Source of the DNA: Drosophila persimilis
Taxonomy: Eukaryota > Arthropoda > Insecta > Diptera > Drosophilidae
NCBI RefSeq assembly: GCF_003286085.1
Contig: NW_020825289.1
Location: 18,936,001-19,000,000 of the forward strand
Length of the DNA stretch: 64,000 nucleotides
Direction of reading: 5' to 3'
Part shown: positions 38,871 through 49,000 of the stretch, one piece after another
Layout: each line of letters begins with the position of its first letter
Position numbering within the stretch: position 1 is the first letter of the stretch
Notes under the pieces: generated by a model
What the model was told of the DNA's origin: nothing
The model's database searches: none
Seen by the model: the letters and a program-made list of their open reading frames with translations, nothing else
Position numbers and translations under genes: made by a program

Positions 38871-38949
38871 CTCTATCCTTTATCGGGGGGAAATATTCCC
38901 ATTACAAAAAGATCGGTTCACAAATAGCGGAAAAAACTAAATATTATTG
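38452..38949 (+). repeat. Left inverted arm flanking the satellite
   Basis: This arm runs from TCGAGACTC|GTAAGTGAATC through the intron, terminal exon, poly(A) signal and the block TCACAAATAGCGGA. It is matched in reverse complement by 42,231-42,764, with visible substitutions and small indels throughout. The two arms point toward each other with the satellite between them. Confidence 0.8.
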
Positions 38950-41900
38950 ATTGGAGAAAATGTCCTTGATCCTTGATAAGGACTCAAACAAATCAGGGAC
39001 ATTTTTCGATCACAGGAAGCCGTCGCACGCCTACATCGGCCGACAAAACTATAGAGTAGAGCCAGATTGGTGCAGGACCAACTGTCACAGGATCGCGAGG
39101 ACCCAGACTGTCGAACGGCATCAAAATGTCCACTTCGAAAATCAGGCGGATTTTTTGAAAATTTAATGATGTAACCATCATGATTTTTTGCGAAAATCGT
39201 GAAAAAATGTATGTCCCTTTTTCCGATGGCAGTCGATTGGCAGGACTCTGTCGATCACGGAGAGGCATGCCACGCCCGGATCGGCTGCCGTATAGCAGAG
39301 ATATAGCTTACAGAAAAAACCAGTATTTCAAAGATATGCAAATCCAAATCTTCGGAAGGCTATATCTCAGACAAATAGGGCCAGATCGGTGCAGGACCAA
39401 CTGTCCCAGGATCGCGAGGACCCAGACTGTCGAACGGCATCAAAATGTCGACTTCGAAAATCAGGACGATTTTTTGAAAATTTAATGATGTAACCATCAT
39501 GATTTTTTGCGAAAATCGTGAAAAAATTGATGTCCCTTTTTCCGTTGGCAGTCGATTGGCAGGACTCTCCCGATCACGGAGAGGCATGCCTCGCCCGGAT
39601 CGGCTGCTGTATAGCAGAGATATAGCTTACAGAAAAAACCAGTATTTCAAAGATATGCAAATCCAAATCTTCGGAAGGCTATATCTCAGACAAATAGGGC
39701 CAGATCGGTGCAGGACCAACTGTCCCAGGATCGCGAGGATCCAGACTGTCGAACGGCATCAAAATGTCCACTTCGAAAATCTGGCCGATTTTTTGAAAAT
39801 TTAATGATGTAACCATCATGATTTTTTGCGAAAATCGTGAAAAAATTGATGTCCCTTTTTCCGTTGGCAGTCGATTGGCAGGACTCTCCCGATCACGGAG
39901 AGGCATGCCTCGCCCGGATCGGCTGCTGTATAGCAGAGATATAGCTTACAGAAAAAACCAGTATTTCAAAGATATGCAAATCCAAATCTTCGGAAGGCTA
40001 TATCTCAGACAAATAGGGCCAGATCGGTGCAGGACCAACTGTCCCAGGATCGCGAGGACCCAGACTGTCGAACGGCATCAAAATGTCGACTTCAAAAATC
40101 AGGACGATTTTTTGAAAATTTAATGATGTAACCATCATGATTTTTTGCGAAAATCGTGAAAAAATGTATGTCCCTTTTTCCGATGGCAGTCGATTGGCAG
40201 GACTCTGTCGATCACGGAGAGGCATGCCACGCCCGGATCGGCTGCCGTATAGCAAAGATATAGCTTTCAGAAAAACACAGTATTTCAAAGATATGCAAAT
40301 CCAAATGTTCGGAAGGCTATATCTCTGACAAATAGGGCCAGATCGGTGCAGGACCAACTGTCCCAGTATCGCGAGGACCCAGACTGTCGAACGGCATCAA
40401 AATGTCCACTTCGAAAATCAGGCCGATTTTTTGAAAATTTAATGATGTAACCATCATGATTTTTTGCGAAAATCGTGACATAATTGATGTGCCTTTTTCC
40501 GATGGCAGTCGATTGGCAGGACTCTCCCGATCACGGAGAGGCATGCCTCGCCCGGATCGGCTGCCGTATAGCAAAGATATAGCTTTCAGAAAAACACAGT
40601 ATTTCAAAGATATGCAAATCCAAATCTTCGGAAGGCTATATCTCTGACAAATAGGGCCAGATCGGTGCAGGACACACTGTCCCAGGATCGCGAGGATCCA
40701 GACTGTCGAACGGCATCAAAATGTCGACTTCAAAAATCAGGACGATTTTTTGAAAATTTAATGATGTAACCATCATGATTTTTTGCGAAAATCGTGAAAA
40801 AATGTATGTCCCTTTTTCCGATGGCAGTCGATTGGCAGGACTCTGTCGATCACGGAGAGGCATGCCACGCCCGGATCGGCTGCCGTATAGCAAAGATATA
40901 GCTTTCAGAAAAACACAGTATTTCAAAGATATGCAAATCCAAATGTTCGGAAGGCTATATCTCTGACAAATAGGGCCAGATCGGTGCAGGACCAACTGTC
41001 CCAGTATCGCGAGGACCCAGACTGTCGAACGGCATCAAAATGTCCACTTCGAAAATCAGGCCGATTTTTTGAAAATTTAATGATGTAACCATCATGATTT
41101 TTTGCGAAAATCGTGACATAATTGATGTGCCTTTTTCCGATGGCAGTCGATTGGCAGGACTCTCCCGATCACGGAGAGGCATGCCTCGCCCGGATCGGCT
41201 GCCGTATAGCAAAGATATAGCTTTCAGAAAAACACAGTATTTCAAAGATATGCAAATCCAAATCTTCGGAAGGCTATATCTCTGACAAATAGGGCCAGAT
41301 CGGTGCAGGACACACTGTCCCAGGATCGCGAGGATCCAGACTGTCGAACGGCATCAAAATGTCGACTTCGAAAATCAGGCCGATTTTTTGAAAATTTAAT
41401 GATGTAACCATCATGATTTTTTGCGAAAATCGTGAAAAAATTGATGTCCCTTTTTCCGATGGCAGTCGATTGGCAGGACTCTCCCGATCACGGAGAGGCA
41501 TGCCACGCCCGGATCGGCTGCCGTATAGCAGAGATATAACTTTCGGAAAAAAGCAGTATTTCAAGGATATGCAAATCCAAATCTTCGGAAGATTATATTT
41601 CAGACAAATAGGGCCAGATCGGTGCAGGACCAACTGTCCCAGGATCGCGAGGATCCAGACTGTCGAACGGCCTCAAAATGTCGACTTCGAAAATCAGGCC
41701 GATTTTTTGAAAATTTAATGATGTAACCATCATGATTTTTTGCGAAAATCGTGAAAAAATTGATGTCCCTTTTTCCGTTGGCAGTCGATTGGCAGGACTC
41801 TCCCGATCACGGAGAGGCATGCCTCGCCCGGATCGGCTGCTGTATAGCAGAGATATAGCTTACAGAAAAAACCAGTATTTCAAAGATATGCAAATCCAAA

Positions 41901-42230
41901 TCTTCGGAAGGCTATATCTCAGACAAATAGGGCCAGATCGGTGCAGGACCAACTGTCCCAGGATCGCGAGGATCCAGACTGTCGAACGGCCTCAAAATGT
42001 CGACTTCGAAAATCAGGCCGATTTTTTGAAAATTTAATGATGTAACCATCATGATTTTTTGCGAAAATCGTGAAAAAATTGATGCCCCTTTTTCCGATGG
42101 CAGTCGATTGGCAGGACTCTCCCGATCACGGATAGGCATGCCACGCCCGGATCGGCTGCCGTATAGCAGAGATATAGCTTTCAGAAAAACACAGTATTTC
42201 AATGATATGCAAATCCAAATCTTCGGAAGG
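38950..42230. repeat. Satellite array, about ten units of 319 bp
   Basis: The phrase CATGATTTTTTGCGAAAATC recurs exactly 319 bp apart near 39,179, 39,498, 39,817, 40,136, 40,455, 40,774, 41,093, 41,412, 41,731 and 42,050. The leftmost copy (about 38,950-39,178) is partial and most diverged. Other units differ by only a few per cent. Each has a small hairpin (ATGATG..CATCAT) and one 101-codon open frame closed by a stop cluster at TAATGATGTAA. The unit length is not a multiple of three, so the frame shifts in each copy. I do not recognise this satellite. Confidence 0.95.
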
Positions 42231-42764
42231 CTACAATAAAATTTAGTTTTCTCCGCTATTTGTGAACCGGAATATTTCCCCGATAAAGGATACAGCAAGG
42301 ATGATTTTTTTTTTTTCAATAGTTTTATTCATCAAAACTTAGCTTAGTATAACTAAATAAACAAGTGGTATCTAAATATATGGATGGGTATATGCTTAAC
42401 AATATCCTAACAACAACGAGATTTATTTAAAGTCTAATAGCCCGCGTAGCCCTTCCCTTGGTCTTTATAGTCGAAGTCCTTGTTTTCGATGCGTAGATGG
42501 AAGGATGATGATGGCTTCTTATTTTCAGATCTTGAAGGGGTGCGCTTCTTTTCTGCTGGGATACCCTTCTGTCTGGCTGGAAAGAACTCGGTCTGTCTCG
42601 AGTACGAATCGGTAGTGCTTGGATAGGACTCCGTCTGGCGGAGGAAGTCAGATACGACTCGTTTTGTGGTAAAGCGTAGGGTACATATTTATGTAAGTCC
42701 CCTGTGAAGGAAGATACATTTTAAAATATATCCACAATTATATTGATTCACTTACGAGTCTCGA
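42231..42764 (-). repeat. Right inverted arm flanking the satellite
   Basis: Reverse complement of the left arm. On the minus strand it reads TCGAGACTC|GTAAGTG, a short intron ending CCTTCACAG, a terminal exon, AATAAA (plus-strand TTTATT at 42,324-42,329), then the shared CACAAATAGCGGA block next to the satellite. Homology stops just upstream of the splice donor, so the first exon of the left copy is absent here. Confidence 0.8.
42434..42688 (-). pseudogene. Right copy of the unrecognised gene-like sequence (terminal exon)
   Basis: On the minus strand the frame reads ICTLRFTTKRVVSDFLRQTE and continues with RQTEFFPARQ-type repeats to ENKDFDYKDQGKGYAGY and TAG at 42,434-42,436. It stays open for 84 codons, but a stop (TAA at 42,689-42,691) lies inside the exon just after the acceptor; the left copy lacks about 4 nt here. 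The protein is clearly related to the left copy in the RQTESY region. Either copy could be expressed, but no complete frame is visible, so I call it a probable pseudogene. Confidence 0.4.
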
Positions 42765-43550
42765 CTCTCTCGTGTATAATCTTTTAAACCACAAAATGTA
42801 TCCGCTGAATACAACTAGTCCAATACATCTATCGTCTCCGCTTCACAATGGAACTGAATTATGTACATATACCATAACTATACCTCTACTCCAGTTTCGG
42901 ATACAAGGATGTTCCTTTTCATTGGTGCAGATTACAAAAATTAAATTAATTCCTTCAACTAATGGAAATATTTCACACAAAATATTACAATTCGTTTGAA
43001 TTCGATTAATAAATGTAATCATTTAATCGATACCCAACGGCCTTTTGTCTAATTTGACTGTTTTTAGTATATTTTGAAGCAATTATTTAAAATAAGCCAG
43101 TCATACCCTGGGGGAAATGGATGTTATAGAATTGTGAATATGTTTGTCTTCCAAGGCTCAGTAGGTATCAGGATCGACATAAATATACACAAGATACTAA
43201 TAATAAACATGAATATGTCTAAAGAATATCAATTTGAGAAAAGGTCTTAATAAATTACGTTTGATCTACATATAAAGTTAGCGAAATAGGGTGTACAAAG
43301 GCCTATACACACATCACGTCTTCGAATACCAGCAACATTGCGACTCTTTTTTTTGTTGAACTATTTTGTTTAAACCTTTTTTTACAATAAATACAATAAA
43401 AGCAAGAACTGAAAACTAACCAATTGTGTAAAAAATTGATGCATTAATTGGATAAAACTATGATGGCATGGCTAAATATTCTATATAGCTAGTAATATTC
43501 GTCGGAATATCAAAAACGAGGAATATGTAAAAAGAACTTGAATTCGTCAG
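42765..43550. other. AT-rich intergenic region, nothing seen
   Basis: AT-rich sequence between the inverted arm and the Mat1 promoter. There are no supported reading frames, structured RNA or recognisable repeats. Confidence 0.5.
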
Positions 43551-43559
43551 TATATTTGC

Positions 43560-43612
43560 GGTATATTTTTAAAATGAGACGGTATATTTGGTATATTTAT
43601 GATAAATCCGCG
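43560..43612 (+). promoter_or_regulatory. Mat1 core promoter with three motif-6 elements
   Basis: GGTATATTT occurs at 43,560-43,568, 43,581-43,589 and, with the first G shared, 43,590-43,598. This matches Ohler core-promoter motif 6, typical of broadly expressed Drosophila genes. The Mat1 start codon lies about 110 bp downstream with no intron between. Confidence 0.55.
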
Positions 43613-43709
43613 GCCACCTTGTTTTCTAAAATCTGTTAAAATCTGAAATAAATCCTGTTTTTCTGTTTTTTTCGAGGACAACGAGGCTCTATAAGGTTCC
43701 TCTGGCAGC

Positions 43710-44672
43710 ATGGAAGACCAGGCATGCCCGCGGTGCAAGACCACCAAGTACCGGAATCCCTCGCTCAAGCTGATGGTCAACGTTTGTGGCCACACGCTCT
43801 GCGAGTCGTGCGTGGACCTGCTCTTTCTCAAGGGATCCGGGGCATGTCCGGAGTGCATGGTACCACTGCGCCGCAACAACTTCCGGGTGCAGCTCTTTGA
43901 GGATCCCATGGTGGAGAAGGAGGTGGACATCAGACGGCGCATCTTGCGCGACTACAACAAGCGCGAAGAGGACTTTGGCACGCTGGAGGAGTACAACGAC
44001 TACCTGGAGGAGATCGAGGACATTGTGTACAACCTGTGCAACAACATCGAGATCATTGAGACGAACAAACGTATTGAGGCGTACAAGCGAGACAACCGTG
44101 AGGTGATTCAGCGCAACAAGACCCGAGTGGGCCGCGATGAGTCTGCCCTAGAGGAGATGCTCGAGCTGGAGCGCGTTCAGGAAGAGTCCCGGAAGAAGGA
44201 GCTCGATGAGCTGGAGACCGAGCACAAAAAGAAAAAGGCCCGTGATAAGCAGGCCCTCATCGAGGAGCTCATGTACAGCGGCAAGGATGCTGCCCAGATT
44301 GTGACAGAATTTGCCGAAAAGGCAGAGAAGCAGCGCGAGGAGGAGAAGCAGCTGCCGCCGCCGAAGCTGTCGAACGAGTTCTCCACGGGCATCAAATTTG
44401 GCCAGACGGCAGATCCAACCCTGATTCCCGTTCCCAAGTCGGAAGAGGGTCCGCTCTTTGTCTACGAGCCTTTGATCGCCATCACAGATGGTCCCACTCC
44501 ACCGCCAACTAACGAGATCGAGTCATTGGGCTACATCTCCCACATACGGGCCGAGACACAGCAGGAGAATGCCGGCGGATTCACCGCAACCATGGCCTGT
44601 GAGCGTGCCCTCCAGGAAGCGCTGCAGGGTCTCTTTTACACCCCCACAGCTGGCGTGGCAGTGGGTATATGA
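43710..44672 (+). CDS. Mat1: CDK-activating kinase assembly factor MAT1
   Basis: Intronless, 320 residues, close to the usual MAT1 length of about 310-320. An N-terminal C3HC4 RING has C6, C9, C26, H28, C31, C34, C46 and C49. The conserved LRRNNFRVQLFEDP stretch follows it. A charged coiled coil (about 140-215) carries ELERVQEESRKKELDELE, and the C-terminus is hydrophobic and proline-rich. MAT1 bridges CDK7 and cyclin H, stabilising CAK, and anchors it to TFIIH through the RING and coiled coil; it acts in the nucleus in transcription and repair. The start is the first ATG after the promoter. The family assignment is clear from the sequence; the function is known from the family. Confidence 0.95.
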   Translation: MEDQACPRCKTTKYRNPSLKLMVNVCGHTLCESCVDLLFLKGSGACPECMVPLRRNNFRVQLFEDPMVEKEVDIRRRILRDYNKREEDFGTLEEYNDYLEEIEDIVYNLCNNIEIIETNKRIEAYKRDNREVIQRNKTRVGRDESALEEMLELERVQEESRKKELDELETEHKKKKARDKQALIEELMYSGKDAAQIVTEFAEKAEKQREEEKQLPPPKLSNEFSTGIKFGQTADPTLIPVPKSEEGPLFVYEPLIAITDGPTPPPTNEIESLGYISHIRAETQQENAGGFTATMACERALQEALQGLFYTPTAGVAVGI

Positions 44673-46021
44673 GGAGACCAGCCTGACTGCCAACTGCTTC
44701 GGAAGCACGATAGGATGACAGAACCATAGCACAGCACGCTTATTTGTTGAACAAATGTGTCCTATATAATCCATTCATCTAACCGTAATATACTTAATAT
44801 ACTATAATGATTACAATTTACTTATTTTAGGTAAGAATACATTATTGGGAATAATACATACGACACAACTCCGCCAAATGCGGTATCGGAATGAACCCAG
44901 AAGCCAGATTCGGCGTGCGAGAGGTTTCTCATTTGATTACAGACTTGGTTTATTAAATACTTGCAACAGTACATATACATAGGCGTAGTACATATATATC
45001 CTAGATAATCATACATCGGGAATAATGTAGGGGGGGTTTCTTTATACAATATACAGATAAATTATATGGTAGTTCAACGAGTAGCTCGTCGCATTCTAGA
45101 TCTACTTGAACAGTAAGAGGTAAATATGTTTTGCGATCGTGCCACAAGCGAGATTATTGGACAAATACATGATGCATGCCTGATGAATGGGGATTGGGAA
45201 ATGATCGAAGATTACAGAATGGGCGGTGCGGTGTGGATGATGGTAATGAGTGCGATATTCAGATATGGCTTCTAATACATTTCAAATGTTTCAACTTAAC
45301 TACGATGACTCATGACTTTCGATTCGTTTAGATGTGGGGGTTAAGGGTTCCATCTCCAGCCAGGACCAAGCAGCGGCTTCTCGAAGGGATGCCTGTGGAA
45401 TGTGGAAGCAACTGCTGGGGACAAACAATTGGCAGATCGTGATTAGTTCACATACGCTTAGTTAGATGATAGCATAACATTTAATTTAGACGTTAATTTG
45501 GTCTTTATAATCTAATTTAAAATGTTAACATTTAGTAATAGGGTTTTTGCACACGCCTTTCGTTGATTATAGATAGCTAGAGTTAGAGTGGTTTGTTGCT
45601 TACAACGACGTCGGGGCCCGGCGGGGCTATGATTGTTTGCCATACTGATAACTAATGATACTTATCCCATTCTTGTTTTGATTTCACTAGTCGATTTTAT
45701 AGTCGCGTCCGAGTGCACTTGGGTGTGGAGTCTCCTTTGTGGAGCTATGTAAGTTTCCCTAAAGCTAGCTAACGTTTAAGCAAATCAGTTTCTTGGCGCT
45801 GTTGGATGGTTTATGTGGATGACCCCGCTTCTGCTCGGGCAGTGCCGATGCCTTCTACTATTCCGATGTGGCTGCTCCCTTGGCTGTGTGTTTCTGTATA
45901 TTTCTGTTCTTCTGTATATCTGAATTTCTGTGTCGGCATTGTTTGGTGTTTCTGAATGTTTCTGTTTCTGTTTCTGAAGCAAACAGCAGCAGCAGGCAGT
46001 AGTAATAAATTGCAACGTTAA
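44673..46021. other. Converging 3' regions of Mat1 and the UBE2W gene
   Basis: No complete gene. It holds the Mat1 3' UTR on plus and the 3' UTR of the UBE2W gene on minus. A minus-strand exon-like segment at 45,341-45,392 (acceptor CACATTCCACAG, then an open frame ending GPGWRWNP-stop) could be a cryptic or alternative terminal exon. Its phase does not fit the upstream UBE2W donor. Confidence 0.4.
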
Positions 46022-49000
46022 CTAAACAGAGTCATCTGTAATAAACAAGAGAATACATGATGAGTTATTAGTCCGTACATTATTCGATTGAGATCACTCC
46101 GTCCGTACGCACCGTGGTACCACCATTTAGTCTTTTTGGGATTTTTATTGCAGGTTTTAACGTAGAGCGCGTTGTCTGGAGGACGCTTCTTCTCGCGACA
46201 GCTGCTCAACATGGAAGCTATGCTAAGGCACACCGATTGCACCGACAGCGCCGGCGACCAGTCCTCTGTCAGAATGGACAGACAGATGTGTCCATTGCTG
46301 TAGACATGTGGGTGCACGGGTATATTGTTGCCAATAAAAGTCACCTGGAAATAGACAAAGGACAGTCAGTGTTTTCCGCGCTTTGTTTCATATTGCGTCG
46401 TTCGCTCGTACCTCAGGCGAATCGAAGGGATATTTATTGTTAAATTTGAACAGCAACTGGAAGTCCTCGCCATCGTAAAGGGTGCCCTCGAAACCTTTTA
46501 TGTTTAATTTCCATCTGTAATCGAGACCAAAGTTTTGTGAGTATTGTAAGTGTCACCCAGTGAGAGCAAGAGCCCAACAATTGCGGGCTTTGTTGTCATA
46601 ATCGCAAAAACTGTTCAGGCCGCTGCGCTGCGTTTTTGCTTTCATAATGAGCCTGTATGAAACCAGTTTCAGTTTTCGCTGAACTTGGCCTACTCCGGCT
46701 CGGCTGCACTTACTCGGATAAATTCTGCTGTACGCTTTCGGTGTCGACAGTGACACCCGGCGGCGGCTCCTTGATCAGGGACATCAGCTCTTTGTGAAGC
46801 CGGCGCTGTAGAGTACAAAGGAAAGAACGAATTAGTGAATGACTTTGGTAGGTGGCATGCCAGTTCCACCTCTCCTCCCCTCCCCACACCATTTATCTTA
46901 TCGAAAAACACACCTTCAGCCCAGGCCACATTTTTTTTCCTTTCTTTTTTTTTGCACATAGGAATTGCGCTTTGTGCTCTAGAGTTCTCGAAAACCCATT
47001 TCAGCCCACCTTATCCCTGCGCCATTTCTCTTTTGGCTTACAAACGTCAATAGTCGCTATATACATACTTAGTCTGGTACCTAGTACATAGTATATGGTA
47101 TATGATAAGATAAAAACGAATGTCACTGAAATTTATAGAGCTTTCAATTGTTTTTCCGTCTCCTGCCCATTAGCTCGCCCTCCCTTATGGACTACGGTCA
47201 TTGGAATACCTACATACACTCGTACTCCCATTTAATACAGATTCAATATGGTCTTTGATAAGCGCAATTCTGCATACTACGTGTTAGGGATAGCCAGGAA
47301 TATGAGGAATCACACCGATTTCCTGGAACCTACCCATACAATACAACTCATTCAATGACGCAACCGCAGCAGAAAACTGTGTACATACGGAATGTACATA
47401 TGTACATAGATGTGTAATTCCCCGCTGATATCCAACTAAATGCATTCGGGCAGACATTAAATCCCGATCCCATGGGCTGGTCAAAGTTCAACCTTCTCGC
47501 TCGTTCGGTCTTTGGGTACTTGCCTCCCAGCGCGAGTTGTCCAGCTGCAAGGGCTTGCCGCATTTGGAGACGGGCGGCGTTTTCGGTTCCTTGGGCTCGG
47601 TTATTATTTCCGATTTTGGTATTTTGTCTTTTGATTTCTTGAATAACTTCAGCATATTGCACTTTTTGTTTAGTCTGAGAATGTTCTCACAATTGTTCAC
47701 AATTTCGAATGAGACTGTTTGCCGCTCACTATTCACTTTTTCTCCGTTTCTCTCTCTGTCACTTTTCACAGGTTTCTGCTGTCTAGATAAACTTCAACTT
47801 TTAGTTCGGTTTTTCCGCTTTTGTTTCAAATTCCCCCTTTGGACCGCACAGCTTTTCCCAGGGTACCACGGGCGTGCATTTTATTTGCTTTCCAATTGGG
47901 CTTTCTAGTCGGACGAGAACCGCCAAGTGCGCCAACGTTCGTCGGACGACTGCAGGAAATCGTCGAGAGACTTGCGGGAGAGACTGCAAGGCGAGGCGCT
48001 TCGCCATGACGGCGCGACGTGTTTGCTGGTGTGCGTATCCGTCGTCGCCGACGCCAACGGCAACCCAACCCCCGCCCCACCCTGCCGCGTGCTGCAAAAT
48101 ACATATACATATATATATTTGCACTATCGAAAATGGGAATTCGCAGGGGCAGTGGGGAATATGGGGAGGTGGGGGCTGGGGGCTAAGGCTGCTGCTGTTG
48201 TGCTGCCAACAGACAGACCAAACTAGTTTGTAATACTCGTAATGCGAACAAGTTGCCGCCACAGCTGGTTGGTCTCTCGCTGATCACGAGATGGTCGCTC
48301 TCTGCCCCCCTTCCTCTCCGTATAGGCAGCAGTGCTTATCGGGGCACGCAGGCATTACCTGATAAGGATTTCGATTAGATAAGGCCAGGAATAACATTGC
48401 CAGCGCTTAACAAAAGGTACAAAACAGGCAAGGGGATGTAGTGCGTCGCGTACGTCAATGGGGCAGGCATTTCAATTGATGCAACAATTAAATAGTAGCC
48501 GCTGCCAATTGAAATGAAGACGATCGGCAATTGGCCTGGAGATGATCATTTACACAAGCTGCAGCAGGGCTCTCCCCGCAATGCCACGATTATCTAATTG
48601 GCTCAGAGAACACTTTAGCCAGATGCGAATTAAAGCAGAGACGTTAGATAGTAATGTAATGCATAGGTCGTATTCATAGCCCCCCGCCGACTGGGAGGGT
48701 GCCCCAAGTAGGCCAGGCCAATAAACACATGCCTGGCTGTGCGGGGGTGGGGGTTACTCGAGTTTATTTTAGACCCCATCAAATAAAGAAAGCTCAACAA
48801 CACTAGAGAACGGAGCGATACGAGGAACCACCTAAAGCAATAAACAAATAAAATGCAATTCGATCTAATGCCAAAGTCTGGGAAAAACCACTCGCTGGTA
48901 TGGGATTGGATGGGATATAAAGTAGGCCCTAGCCGCACACTCAGCAAAATCTATAGCCAATAGTATAGTCTGGCAGATTCCTGAACAATAAAAAGACCCA

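Noticed and set aside
39180..42239. Series of 101-residue plus-strand and 75-135-residue minus-strand open frames, one per 319-bp unit
   Set aside because: They are identical products of the satellite unit on both strands, end in the same stop cluster and have no family signature. Openness comes from the repeat, not selection.
47801..48262. Minus-strand frame of up to 153 codons with a basic [17 protein letters not shown] segment
   Set aside because: It looks like a mitochondrial presequence but has no continuing exon and lies in the leader of the alternative UBE2W exon.
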